Shown piece by piece: positions 35,523 through 44,288 of a DNA stretch of 64,000 bases. Both the position numbers and the translations under genes were made by a program. The notes below the pieces were generated by a model. That model was given only the letters and a program-made list of their open reading frames with translations, was not told the DNA's origin and made no database searches. The stretch's first letter is position 1, and each line of letters starts with the position of its first letter. Source of the stretch: Streptomyces rhizoryzae (lineage in GTDB: Bacteria; Actinomycetota; Actinomycetes; Streptomycetales; Streptomycetaceae); assembly GCF_023155275.1 (NCBI RefSeq), contig NZ_JALMUV010000036.1:1-64000 (forward strand), given 5' to 3'.

Positions 35523-36413
35523 ATGCCACGTCCGTTCCGTTTCGGCGTCAATCTGCTCACCCTCGAATCCGGCCCGGCCTGGCGCGCCAAGTGCCGCCGC
35601 GCCGAGCAGCTCGGCTACGACGTCCTGCTCGTCCCCGACCACCTCGGGTGGCCGTCGCCGTTCCCCGCGCTGGTGGCCGCGGCGGAGGCGACCGAGCGCC
35701 CGCGGATGGGCACCTTCGTGCTCAACGCCGGTTTCTTCAACCCCGCCCTGCTGGCCCGCGACGCGGCCACCACCGACGCGCTCACCGGCGGCCGGCTGGA
35801 GCTGGGCCTGGGCACCGGGTACGTCAAGGACGAGCACGACGCGGCCGGGCTGCCGTTCGGGACGCCCGGCGAGCGGGTGGACCACCTGGCGCACACGGTC
35901 CGGGAGCTGGACCGGCTGCTCGGCGATCCCGAGCAGCTGCCCCGGCCGGCGCAGCGGCCCCGCCCGCCGCTGCTGATCGGCGGCAACGGGCCGCGGCTGC
36001 TGCGGCTGGCCGCCCGGTACGCGGAGATCGTGGCGTTCACCGGCGGGCGGCAGGCGCCGGGCAAGCCGGAGGGCACGCTGGAGCTGCTGCCCGCAACGGA
36101 GGTGGCGGCGTCGGTGGCCGCGTACCGCACGTACGCCGCGGACCGCGCGGAGCCGGCCGAGCTGAACATCCTGGTGCAGCGGGTGCTGGTGACCGGCGAC
36201 CGGCGGGCGGCGGCCCGGGAGTTCGCGGGCCACGGCGTCGGGGTGGACGAGGACCAGGCGCTGGAGGTGCCGACGCTGCTGATCGGCACACCGGCGCAGA
36301 TGGCCGAGCAGCTGCGGGAGCGCCGGGAGCAGTACGGCTTCTCGTACATCACGGTGCTGGACACCTGCCTGGAGGAGTTCGCGCCGGTGATCGAGGAGCT
36401 GAAGGGGAGCTGA
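35523..36413 (+). CDS. LLM-class F420-dependent oxidoreductase
   Basis: A 296-aa TIM-barrel luciferase-like protein. RFGVNLLTLESGPAW at the start, AEQLGYDVLLVPDHLGWPSPF and LTGGRLELGLGTGYVKDEHD are the actinobacterial LLM pattern that usually binds coenzyme F420. It would carry out hydride transfer on an unknown substrate. AGGGGG precedes the ATG. Upstream are two palindromes; the gntR gene is 130 nt away. Confidence 0.87.
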   Translation: MPRPFRFGVNLLTLESGPAWRAKCRRAEQLGYDVLLVPDHLGWPSPFPALVAAAEATERPRMGTFVLNAGFFNPALLARDAATTDALTGGRLELGLGTGYVKDEHDAAGLPFGTPGERVDHLAHTVRELDRLLGDPEQLPRPAQRPRPPLLIGGNGPRLLRLAARYAEIVAFTGGRQAPGKPEGTLELLPATEVAASVAAYRTYAADRAEPAELNILVQRVLVTGDRRAAAREFAGHGVGVDEDQALEVPTLLIGTPAQMAEQLRERREQYGFSYITVLDTCLEEFAPVIEELKGS

Positions 36414-36485
36414 GGGGAAGCTGCACGGGAGCCGGGGCGGCGGGCAGGGTCGACAGGGAGCGGCGGCCGGTGGTGGGATCCGGCC

Positions 36486-36911
36486 ATGAGTGATCTTCAG
36501 ATTCGGGCCGCGGTACCGGCCGACCTCGACACCGTGCTGGCCTTCTGGAAGGTGGCCGCCGAGGGCACCAGCATCAGCGACGACACCGACGGGGTGGCCC
36601 GCCTGGTGGCGCGCGATCCGGAGGCGCTGCTGCTGGCCGAGCGGGACGGGGAGCTGGTGGGCACCGTGATCGCCGGGTTCGACGGTTGGCGCTGCCACCT
36701 GTACCGGCTGGCCGTCCACCCGGACCACCGGCGGCGCGGGATCGGCGGGGCGCTGCTGGCGGCGGCCGAGGAGCGGTTCGCCGCGCTCGGCGGCCGGCGC
36801 GCGGACGCGATGGTGCTGGACCGCAACGCGCTCGCGCAGCACGCGTGGCGGGCGGCCGGCTACGCGCCCGAGCCGCAGTGGAGCCGCTGGGTCAAGCCGC
36901 TCACCGGCTGA
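36486..36911 (+). CDS. GNAT-family acetyltransferase
   Basis: A 141-aa single GNAT domain. LYRLAVHPDHRRRGIGGALLAAAEERFAALG contains motif A (V-HPDHRRRGIGGAL), and LDRNALAQHAWRAAGYAPEPQW is motif B. It resembles ribosomal-protein or small-molecule acetyltransferases. It lies 72 nt after the LLM gene and before a terminator. Confidence 0.88.
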   Translation: MSDLQIRAAVPADLDTVLAFWKVAAEGTSISDDTDGVARLVARDPEALLLAERDGELVGTVIAGFDGWRCHLYRLAVHPDHRRRGIGGALLAAAEERFAALGGRRADAMVLDRNALAQHAWRAAGYAPEPQWSRWVKPLTG

Positions 36912-36927
36912 CGCGCCCGCCGGCCGC

Positions 36928-36963
36928 GGAAGAGCCCGTCCCGTTTCCGGGGCGGGCTCTTCC
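36928..36963 (+). terminator. Hairpin terminator
   Basis: A 16-bp inverted repeat (36928-36943 and 36948-36963) with one T-G pair and a TTTC loop lies 16 nt past the GNAT stop codon. Confidence 0.8.
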
Positions 36964-37167
36964 GCGCACGGGGGCGGGTGGGGCGCACCACACCGGGGCA
37001 CTTTGCCGTGCCTTTACCATGGAGGGTCCGGGTATACGGTCCGGGACCCATTTCGACGGAAAGGTGTGTGAGCGTCCGGCCATGGCCGAGCCTCCCAGTT
37101 GTCATACGTCCCCGCGACGGGGCGCGAACCTCCGCGACGTGTCCGATCATGGAACGGAGGTGACCCG

Positions 37168-38505
37168 ATGACCGACCTGCTCCTGCTGGCCGTGGCGCTC
37201 CTGCTGACCCTGGCCTGCGGTGTCTTCGTCGCGGCGGAGTTCTCGCTGACGACCGTGGAGCGCAGCGACCTCGAACGCGCCGTCGCGCGCGGCGAGCGGG
37301 GCGCGGACAGCGCCCTGACGGCGGTGCGGGGACTGACCTTCCAGCTCTCCGGCGCCCAGCTCGGCATCACCGTGACGGGCCTGCTCATCGGCATGCTCGC
37401 CAAACCGGCCATCGCCACCCTGCTGGCCGGGCCGCTGACCGCGGTCGGGCTGTCCGGGTCGGCCGCGGACTCGGTGGCGCTGGTCCTGGGGACCGCGGTG
37501 TCCACCGTGGTCCTGATGGTCCTCGGCGAGCTGGTGCCCAAGAACTGGGCCATCTCCAGCCCGCTGGCCGTCGCCAAGCGGGTGGCCGGCCCGCAGCGCG
37601 TGTTCAGCGCCGCCTTCCGGCCGCTGATCCGCCATCTGAACAACACCGCCAACCGCACGGTCCGCCGGCTGGGCCTGGAGCCCGCCGAGGAGCTGGCGTC
37701 GGCGCGCGGCCCCCAGGAACTGGTCGCGCTGGCCCGGCACTCCGCCCGGGAGGGCGCGCTGGAGGCGGACACCGCCGAGCTGTTCGTCCGCACCCTCAGC
37801 CTCGCCGACCTGACCGCGGAGAACGTGATGACCCCGCGGGTGCAGGTGATCGCCCTGGAGGTGCAGTCCACCGCCGAGGACGTGGCCAACGCCACCCGGG
37901 CCACCGGTCTGTCCCGCTTCCCCGTCTACCGCGGCACCCTCGACAGCGTCGTCGGCGTCGCGCACATCAAGGACGTCCTGGCCGTCCCGGCCGAGCTGCG
38001 CCCCCGCCACCCGGTCTCCGAGCTGCTGCGGGAACCGCTCCTGGTGCCCGAGACGCTGACCGTGGACCGGCTGCTGGACCGGCTGTCCGGCCGGCGGACG
38101 ATGGCCGTGGTGATCGACGAGTACGGCGGTACGGCCGGGGTGGCCACGCTGGAGGACATCGTCGAGGAGGTGGTCGGCGAGGTCCGCGACGAGCACGACC
38201 CGCTGGAGTACCCGGACCTGGCCCCGGCCGGCCGGGACGGCGACGGGCGGGCGCTCTACCAGGCCGACGGCGCCGCCCGGGCCGACCAGCTGGAGCGGAT
38301 CGGCCTGCGGCTGCCGGAGGGCCCGTACGAGACGCTGGCCGGGCTGATCGCCACCGAGCTGGGCCGCATCCCGCGGCGCGGCGACGCCCTGGAGGTCGCC
38401 GGCTGGTCGGTGGACGTGCTGGACGCGTCCGGCCACCGGGCGGCGCGGGTGCTGCTGCACGCGCCGCCGGCCGGCACCGCCGAGGCCGAGGAGGCCCGGC
38501 GATGA
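37168..38505 (+). CDS. CNNM/CBS-domain membrane protein (hemolysin-C-like), first of pair
   Basis: A 445-aa protein. The N-terminal CNNM domain has three to four helices (LLLLAVALLLTLACGVFVAAEFSL onward, then FQLSGAQLGITVTGLLIGM). It is followed by two CBS domains with MTPRVQVIALEV and VVIDEYGGTAGVATLEDIVEEVVGE, and a C-terminal CorC_HlyC transporter-associated domain. Members are linked to Mg2+/Co2+ export or homeostasis. GGAGGTGA precedes ATG 37168. The 204-nt region after the upstream terminator shows no definite riboswitch. The second copy overlaps by ATGA. Confidence 0.9.
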   Translation: MTDLLLLAVALLLTLACGVFVAAEFSLTTVERSDLERAVARGERGADSALTAVRGLTFQLSGAQLGITVTGLLIGMLAKPAIATLLAGPLTAVGLSGSAADSVALVLGTAVSTVVLMVLGELVPKNWAISSPLAVAKRVAGPQRVFSAAFRPLIRHLNNTANRTVRRLGLEPAEELASARGPQELVALARHSAREGALEADTAELFVRTLSLADLTAENVMTPRVQVIALEVQSTAEDVANATRATGLSRFPVYRGTLDSVVGVAHIKDVLAVPAELRPRHPVSELLREPLLVPETLTVDRLLDRLSGRRTMAVVIDEYGGTAGVATLEDIVEEVVGEVRDEHDPLEYPDLAPAGRDGDGRALYQADGAARADQLERIGLRLPEGPYETLAGLIATELGRIPRRGDALEVAGWSVDVLDASGHRAARVLLHAPPAGTAEAEEARR

Positions 38506-39521
38506 CCGCGCTCCAGTTGTTGGTGGGCCTGCTGACCCTGGTCGTCAACGCCTTCTTCGTGGGCGCCGAGTTCGCGCTGATCTCGGTGCGGCGCAGCCAG
38601 ATCGAGCCGTACGCGGAGGCCGGGGACCGCCGGGCCGGCCGGGTGCTGTGGGGGCTCCAGCACGTCTCGGCGCTGCTGGCGGCGGCCCAGCTGGGCATCA
38701 CGCTGTGCACGCTGGTGCTGGGCGCGGTCGCCGAACCGGCCATCGCGCACCTGCTCTCCCCGGTGTTCGACGCGGTGGGGCTGCCGGACGCGCTGATCCA
38801 CCCGGTGTCGTTCGTGATCGCGCTGGCGGCGGCGACCTATCTGCACATGCTCTTCGGCGAGATGGTGCCGAAGAACGTGGCGCTGGCCGAGCCGGTGCGC
38901 AGCGCGCTGCTGCTGGGGCCGCCGCTGGTGGCGCTGACCCGCGCCCTGCGCCCGGTGATCTTCGCGGTGAACGCGCTGGCCAACGGGGTGCTGCGGCTGC
39001 TGCGGGTGGAGACCAGGGACGAGGTCGCGGCGACCTTCTCGGACGCCCAGCTGGCCCAGATGGTCGAGGACTCGCGGGCCGCCGGGCTGCTCGACGAGCG
39101 GGCCCAGGAGCGGCTGCGGGACGCCCTGGAGCTGGGCCGCCGCCCGGTGCGGGACGTGGTGCTCCCGGTGGGCGAGGTGGTCTCCGCGCGGATGGGGATC
39201 ACCGCCGAGGAGCTGGAGGAGCTGGCCGCCCGGTCGGGGTTCTCCCGCTTCCCGGTCGTCGACGACACCCGCCGGATCCTGGGCTACCTGCACGTCAAGG
39301 ACGCGTTGGACGCCGCCCGGCGGAGCACGCCGTTCCCGGTGTCGGCGCTCCGCCCGATCGCCCGGGTGCGGGCGGCGACGCCGCTGGACGACGTGCTGAC
39401 CGCGATGCGCGGATCGCGCACGCACCTGGCCGCCGTGATCGGTGACGACGGGCGGCTGGCCGGGCTGGTGACCATGGAGGACGTCCTGCGGGAGCTGGTG
39501 CTCCAGCGGCCGGCCGGCTGA
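38502..39521 (+). CDS. CNNM/CBS-domain membrane protein, second of pair
   Basis: A 339-aa paralogue of the preceding gene, lacking the CorC_HlyC C-terminal domain. CNNM helices start LLVGLLTLVVNAFFVGAEFALISV; the CBS pair contains VRDVVLPVGEVVSARMG and LAAVIGDDGRLAGLVTMEDVLRELV. The start overlaps the upstream stop by ATGA. Such long/short CNNM pairs are common in actinobacteria and probably form a hetero-oligomer. Confidence 0.9.
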   Translation: MTALQLLVGLLTLVVNAFFVGAEFALISVRRSQIEPYAEAGDRRAGRVLWGLQHVSALLAAAQLGITLCTLVLGAVAEPAIAHLLSPVFDAVGLPDALIHPVSFVIALAAATYLHMLFGEMVPKNVALAEPVRSALLLGPPLVALTRALRPVIFAVNALANGVLRLLRVETRDEVAATFSDAQLAQMVEDSRAAGLLDERAQERLRDALELGRRPVRDVVLPVGEVVSARMGITAEELEELAARSGFSRFPVVDDTRRILGYLHVKDALDAARRSTPFPVSALRPIARVRAATPLDDVLTAMRGSRTHLAAVIGDDGRLAGLVTMEDVLRELVLQRPAG

Positions 39522-39556
39522 TCCGGCGCCCGCCGCGGCCCGGCGGCGGGCGGATC
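39520..39556 (+). terminator. Hairpin after the CNNM operon
   Basis: GATCC (39520-39524) and GCCCGCCG (39528-39535) pair with 39544-39556 as a bulged stem overlapping the stop codon. Confidence 0.55.
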
Positions 39557-39577
39557 CGACCCCCGGAAAAACGCTCA

Positions 39578-39613
39578 CTGACCGATCGGTTAGATTGCTA
39601 ACCGATCGGTCAG
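39578..39613 (+). promoter_or_regulatory. 36-bp perfect palindrome, TetR-type operator
   Basis: Two 16-nt arms (39578-39593 and 39598-39613) match perfectly across ATTG. Each arm itself contains the palindrome ACCGATCGGT, so two dimers could bind side by side. This is the classic actinobacterial TetR operator core. It lies 66 nt upstream of the flavin monooxygenase gene. Confidence 0.8.
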
Positions 39614-39679
39614 TCGCGTGCGGAACCGCCGCGGCGGCCCGGTCACGCATCCGTACGCGTACGCGACGAGGGGGCACAC

Positions 39680-40921
39680 ATGGACCGCACGACATGCTGC
39701 GTGGTGGGCGGCGGCCCGGCCGGCATGATGCTCGGACTGCTGCTGGCCAGGGCCGGGATCGAGGTGACCGTCCTGGAGAAGCACGGCGACTTCCTGCGCG
39801 ACTTCCGCGGCGACACCGTCCACCCCTCCACCCTGAACCTCCTGGACGACCTCGGGCTCGGCGCGGAGTTCGCCCGGCTGCCGTTCCGGAAACTGGAGGA
39901 GATGCGGATCCAGGTCGGCGGCACGACCGTGGTGATGGCCGACATGCGGCGCATCCCCGGCCGGCACAAGTACTTCGCGATGGTCCCGCAGTGGGACTTC
40001 CTCAACCTGCTGGCCGGCGCCGCCGCGCGGGAGCCCTCCTTCACCCTGCGGATGCGCACCCGGGCCACCGGACTGCGCACCGGCGGCGGCCGGGTGACCG
40101 GGGTCCGCTACACCGACGAGCACGGCGCGCCCGGGGAACTGGCCGCGGACCTGGTCGTGGCCTGCGACGGCCGGGACTCGGCGATCCGGGCCGCCGCCGG
40201 ACTGCGGCAGCGGTACACCGACGTGCCGATGGACGTCTGGCAGATCCGGGTGGACGCGCCGGCCGACGCCCTCAAGGGGGGCCGGGTCTTCGGCCGGTTC
40301 GGCGGCGGCCAGGCCGCGGTCACCATGGACCGCGGCACCTACTTCCAGACCTCGTACCTGATCGGCAAGGGGCAGGACGCCGCGCTGCGCCGGCACGACA
40401 TCCAGTGGCTGCGCGACCGGCTCGGCACGCTGTTCGGCTGGGACGCCGCCGTGACCGGCACCATCGCCTCCTGGGACGAGGTCAAGCTGCTGGAGGTGAC
40501 GTTCGGGCGGCTGCCGCGCTGGCACCGGCCCGGTCTGCTGTGCCTGGGGGACGCCGCGCACACCATGTCGCCGGTCGGCGGCGTCGGCGTCAACCTCGCG
40601 CTCCAGGACGCGGTGGCCGCGGCCCGGATCCTGGCCGGCCCGCTGCGCCGCACCGCGGTCACCGGCGCGGACCTGGCCCGGGTGCAGCGGCGCCGGGAGT
40701 GGCCGATGGCGGTGGTGCAGGCGTCGCAGCGCGGCGAGCACGAGATGATCCGGTCCGCGCTCGACGGCACGCTGCACGGCGACCGGCTGCCGGTCCCGAT
40801 GCGGCTGCTGCGGCGGGTGCCCCCGCTGCGGACCGTCACCGGCTACCTCGGCGGCATCGGCATCCGGCCCGAGCCGACCCCGGACTTCGCCCGGGTCAGT
40901 CCCGGGGCGCGACGGCGTTGA
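39680..40921 (+). CDS. FAD-dependent monooxygenase
   Basis: A 413-aa class-A flavoprotein. VVGGGPAGMMLGLLLARAG (8-26) is the FAD dinucleotide fold, VVACDGRDSAIRAAAG the DG motif, and LGDAAHTMSPVGGVGVNLAL the GD motif. It would hydroxylate an aromatic or polyketide-like compound using NAD(P)H and O2. A large palindrome is upstream and a TetR gene overlaps its 3' end by 26 nt in the convergent direction, so substrate-induced expression is likely. Confidence 0.9.
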   Translation: MDRTTCCVVGGGPAGMMLGLLLARAGIEVTVLEKHGDFLRDFRGDTVHPSTLNLLDDLGLGAEFARLPFRKLEEMRIQVGGTTVVMADMRRIPGRHKYFAMVPQWDFLNLLAGAAAREPSFTLRMRTRATGLRTGGGRVTGVRYTDEHGAPGELAADLVVACDGRDSAIRAAAGLRQRYTDVPMDVWQIRVDAPADALKGGRVFGRFGGGQAAVTMDRGTYFQTSYLIGKGQDAALRRHDIQWLRDRLGTLFGWDAAVTGTIASWDEVKLLEVTFGRLPRWHRPGLLCLGDAAHTMSPVGGVGVNLALQDAVAAARILAGPLRRTAVTGADLARVQRRREWPMAVVQASQRGEHEMIRSALDGTLHGDRLPVPMRLLRRVPPLRTVTGYLGGIGIRPEPTPDFARVSPGARRR

Positions 40922-41519
40922 GGGTGAAGGTCTCCAGCTCCGCGGCGGCGGCGTCGAGGTCGAGGTCCGGGTGGACGAGCCAGTGGCCGATCACCCCGTC
41001 GATCGCGCCGCCGATCGCCAGCGCCACCGTGCGGGTGTCGAACTCCCGCAGCACGCCCGCCCGCTGCCCGTCCGCCAGCAGGGCGGCCAGCGACTGCCAG
41101 CGGTCGTGGGTGTCGTGCGAGCCGGGGTTCTTCAGGCGGGTCCCGCCGCCGTCGTCGAGCAGCATCTCGGTGATCACGCGGACGTGGCGGCGGTTGTCCC
41201 GCTGGTAGCCGATCATCGCGCGGACGTAGGCGAGGAGCGCGGCCAGCGGGTCCGGGGCGCGCTCCACCCGCTCGCGGACGTAAGCGGAGAACTCCGCCAT
41301 CACCTGGGTCAGCGCGGCACGGGTGAGGTTGTCCTTCGAGGTGAAGTGGTAGAGCACCGCGGCCTTGGAGACCCCGGCGCGCTCGGCGATCGCGGACAGC
41401 GAGGTGGCCGGGTAGCCGCGGGTGGAGATCAGGTCGATGGTGCACTCGATCAACTGCCGGCGCCGGGCCCGTTCGGTGAACGTCGCCGCCTCGGGATCCG
41501 TGCTCCGCCGGGGACTCAT
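40896..41519 (-). CDS. TetR-family regulator, probably of the monooxygenase
   Basis: A 207-aa protein. SLSAIAERAGVSKAAVLYHFTSKDNLTRAAL is the HTH with its following helix. The C-terminal domain carries the usual ligand pocket helices. It is convergent with the monooxygenase gene, so unlike typical cases it does not flank its likely operator (39578-39613); the link is inferred from that palindrome having TetR form. The gap to the divergent SGNH gene is 89 nt. Confidence 0.88.
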   Translation of the reverse strand: MSPRRSTDPEAATFTERARRRQLIECTIDLISTRGYPATSLSAIAERAGVSKAAVLYHFTSKDNLTRAALTQVMAEFSAYVRERVERAPDPLAALLAYVRAMIGYQRDNRRHVRVITEMLLDDGGGTRLKNPGSHDTHDRWQSLAALLADGQRAGVLREFDTRTVALAIGGAIDGVIGHWLVHPDLDLDAAAAELETFTLNAVAPRD

Positions 41520-41608
41520 CCCACGCCCACCTCTGCCTTTCCGTACCTCTCCGCGGCCCGCACTCCGGCCGCAGACGACCGTACACCGCGGGATAGGATC
41601 ACCGCGCC

Positions 41609-42472
41609 ATGGAGAAGATTGTGCGGTACACCAGTTTCGTCGCGGTGGGTGACAGCTTCACCGAGGGGATGGCGGACGGCCTCCCGGACGGCTCGTACCG
41701 GGGCTGGGCGGATCTGCTCGCCGCCCGCCTCGCGGCCCTCCCCCGCCCGCCGGCCGGGCAGCCCGCCGGGCCCGGCTTCCGGTACGCCAATCTCGCGGTG
41801 CGCGGCAAGCTCATCGACCAGATCGCCGACGAGCAGTGCGGGCCGGCCGCCGCGATGGGCGCGGACCTGGTGACGCTGGTCGGCGGGCTCAACGACGTGC
41901 TGCGCCCGAACTGCGACGTGGAGCGGGTGTGCGCCCGGCTGGCGGACTGCGCCGAGCTGCTGGCGCGCGGCGGCGGGCAGCTGGTGCTGATGCGCAGCCC
42001 CGGCCGCCGCGGGCCGGTGCTGGAGCGCTTCCGGCCCCGGATGGAGCGGCTGTTCGCCCGGATCGACGACCTGGCCGCCCGGCACGGCGCCGTGGTGGTG
42101 GACCTCTACTCCTCCGCGGCGCTGGCCGACCCCCGGATGTGGGCCGACGACCGGCTGCACCTGAACGCCGAGGGGCACCGCCGGGTCGCCGAGGCGGTCT
42201 GGCAGGCGCTGGGCCTGCCCGCGGAGTCCGACTGGAACGCGCCGCTGCCGCCGGCCGCCCCACCCCGCTGGGCCGCCCGCCGCGCCGCCGATCTGCGGTT
42301 CGCCCGGGAGCACCTCCTCCCCTGGATCGGCCGCCGGCTGACCGGCCGCTCCTCCGGCGACGGCCGCACCGGCGCCCACGTCCACCCCGAGCTGGGCGCC
42401 CCCTTCTGGATGACCCCGGCCGAGCACACCGCACCCGGCCCGGTCACGGGCTGGCGCGCGCTGGCCCCCTGA
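41609..42472 (+). CDS. SGNH/GDSL hydrolase
   Basis: A 287-aa esterase-like protein without a signal peptide. AVGDSFTEGM is block I with nucleophile Ser, LVGGLNDVLR is block III (GxND), and DDRLHLNAEGH holds the catalytic Asp and His. The last 80 residues are a Pro/Arg-rich extension. TAGGAT at 41594-41599 lies 9 nt before the ATG, so a very short or absent leader is likely. Substrate unknown. Confidence 0.9.
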   Translation: MEKIVRYTSFVAVGDSFTEGMADGLPDGSYRGWADLLAARLAALPRPPAGQPAGPGFRYANLAVRGKLIDQIADEQCGPAAAMGADLVTLVGGLNDVLRPNCDVERVCARLADCAELLARGGGQLVLMRSPGRRGPVLERFRPRMERLFARIDDLAARHGAVVVDLYSSAALADPRMWADDRLHLNAEGHRRVAEAVWQALGLPAESDWNAPLPPAAPPRWAARRAADLRFAREHLLPWIGRRLTGRSSGDGRTGAHVHPELGAPFWMTPAEHTAPGPVTGWRALAP

Positions 42473-42507
42473 GCCGGCGCGCGACCCCTGCCCCTGCCCC
42501 GTTTCCC

Positions 42508-43203
42508 TCACTCCTCGCCCCGTGACCGGCGCCGCGGCAGCCGCAGGGTGAGCAGTTTCGCGCGGGGGGCGAGCCGCCGGGCCATCGCGAACACCGAGTC
42601 GGTACGCGACCGGTCGGCGTCCAGCACCGTGAAGAGGTTGACGCCGAGGTAGAAGGTGATCGCCGCGTTCGCCAGGTCGCGGGGCGGGGTCAGGCGGGCC
42701 AGCGGGGTGCCGCCGATCACGCGGTCGAGGGTCGCCTCGATGAAGCCGAGCCAGGGTTCGGCCCGCTCCGACAGCGGCTCCCGGAGCTCGGGCTTGGCCA
42801 CCGCGGCGGCCACCAGCTCCGAGAAGAGCGTGATGTGGCCGCCGTCGAGGTCGTCGCGGTAGATGCGGGTGGCGGCGTCGGCCAGTTCCTCCAGCGTGCG
42901 GACGCCGGCGACGGTGGCGCTGTGCCGCGCCATCCGCTCCGCCGACGACCGGTCCAGCGCCGCCAGCAGCAGCGGGTCGACGCCGCCGAAGTGGTAGAAG
43001 ACCAGCGCGGAGTTGACCCCCGCCGCCTTGGCGATCGTCCGGGCGCTGGTGCCGGCGTAGCCCTGCTCCTTCAGGACCGCCGTGGCCGCCTCGATCAGCC
43101 GGTCCTTGGTGTCCGCGGCACCGCCGGCCCCCCGCTGCCGCTTCCCACCTCCGGAATCCTTCGTTCCGTCAGGGCCCTTGCCCGCACCGCGCTCCGCCGT
43201 CAT
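42508..43203 (-). CDS. TetR-family regulator of the adjacent membrane operon
   Basis: A 231-aa protein. A Gly/Lys-rich N-terminal tail of about 30 residues precedes the HTH (SARTIAKAAGVNSALVFYHFGG). ATG 43203 has GAGAGGA upstream. It is divergent from the two-gene membrane operon at 43329-45880, with TTTAA-n8-TTAAA between them. That regulator-operator-operon layout is typical of TetR control. Confidence 0.88.
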   Translation of the reverse strand: MTAERGAGKGPDGTKDSGGGKRQRGAGGAADTKDRLIEAATAVLKEQGYAGTSARTIAKAAGVNSALVFYHFGGVDPLLLAALDRSSAERMARHSATVAGVRTLEELADAATRIYRDDLDGGHITLFSELVAAAVAKPELREPLSERAEPWLGFIEATLDRVIGGTPLARLTPPRDLANAAITFYLGVNLFTVLDADRSRTDSVFAMARRLAPRAKLLTLRLPRRRSRGEE

Positions 43204-43236
43204 CGACCGTCCTCTCGCTGAACCTTCATCATACGG

Positions 43237-43254
43237 TTTAATCAAGTGGTTAAA
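43237..43254. promoter_or_regulatory. Candidate TetR operator
   Basis: TTTAA (43237-43241) and TTAAA (43250-43254) flank an 8-nt spacer in the divergent gap between tetR and the membrane operon. The flanking bases continue the repeat only partly. Confidence 0.45.
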
Positions 43255-43328
43255 TCGCTCGATGAAACACCGGGGAGCCCGGTGGCGGCCGCACCGACGG
43301 CGGACGACGGAAGACAGGGGTGGGGACG

Positions 43329-44288
43329 ATGGACGGAACACCGGAACGCCGGGCCATGACACGGGCGCGCCGGCAACTGGTCTGCGTACTGGCGGCGCTC
43401 TTCACCGCGATGCTGGTCTACAAGGTGCTGCACGCCGGCCACCTCCAGCAGACCGCGCTGTTCTACGTGGGCCTGCCCGCGTTCATCGCCCTCGCGGTGG
43501 CCGTCGGCGCCCGGCCCAGGAGCGCCACCGGCACCGCCCTGGCCGCCGTGACCATCGGCCTCGCCCTGGCCGGGCCGCTGCTCGACGAGGGCGTGGTCTG
43601 CCTGGTCATGGCGGCGCCGCTGTTCTACCTCCTGGCCGTGGCGATCGCCGCGCCGGTGGACTGGGCGTCCCGCCGGCGGCGCCGGGGCCGCGGCGGGCGG
43701 GCGCACGCCTTCGCGACCGTGCCGCTGATCGCGGTCCTCGCCCTGGAGGGCAGCGGCGCGTACGACCTGCCGCGGGAGGGCACCGCGTCGGTGACCCGGA
43801 CCGTCGCGCTGAGCACCGGGCAGTTCGCGCAGGCCCTCGCCGCACCGCCGCGCTTCGCCGCGCCCCGGCCGGTGTTCCTGAAGATCCCCTTCCCCCGCCC
43901 GCAGCGCTCCGAGGGCGCGGGCCTGGCCGTCGGCGCCCACCGGCAGGTCACCTTCAACCCGCACCGGTCCCTGGGCATCGGGTCGCACCCCACCCCGCGC
44001 GGGATGCGCCTGGTGGTCACCGCGCACACCCCCGGCCGGGTCGTCTTCACCGTCGCCCGGGACACCACGCTGGCCCGCTGGCTCGACCTCCGGTCGGCCG
44101 AGGTGACCTGGCGGTCCGCCGCCCCGGGCCGCACCGAGGTCACCTGGACCCTGCGCTACCGGCGCACCTTCGACCCCGGCTGGTACTTCGGCCCGCTCCA
44201 GCAGTACGGCATGGAGCAGGCGGCGGCCTACCTCGCCGACACCTTCACCCACCCCGCCGCGGCGACCGCCGGCCCGGACGCCCGGTGA
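43329..44288 (+). CDS. Membrane protein with C-terminal SRPBCC-like domain, unknown function
   Basis: A 319-aa protein. There are four hydrophobic segments in residues 20-150. A soluble part from about residue 160 (RTVALSTGQFAQALAAPPRF, RVVFTVARDTTLARWLDL, EVTWTLRYRRTFDPGWYFGP, AAAYLADTF) resembles the START/SRPBCC ligand-binding fold. ATG 43329 is preceded by GTGGGG. It is coupled by GTGA to the methyltransferase gene, suggesting the two act on the same lipophilic compound. The role is not known. Confidence 0.7.
   Translation: MDGTPERRAMTRARRQLVCVLAALFTAMLVYKVLHAGHLQQTALFYVGLPAFIALAVAVGARPRSATGTALAAVTIGLALAGPLLDEGVVCLVMAAPLFYLLAVAIAAPVDWASRRRRRGRGGRAHAFATVPLIAVLALEGSGAYDLPREGTASVTRTVALSTGQFAQALAAPPRFAAPRPVFLKIPFPRPQRSEGAGLAVGAHRQVTFNPHRSLGIGSHPTPRGMRLVVTAHTPGRVVFTVARDTTLARWLDLRSAEVTWRSAAPGRTEVTWTLRYRRTFDPGWYFGPLQQYGMEQAAAYLADTFTHPAAATAGPDAR

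Noticed and set aside
36964..37167. Magnesium (M-box) riboswitch upstream of the CNNM pair
   Set aside because: No conserved M-box segments are visible; the region is about 200 nt and could be a plain promoter.
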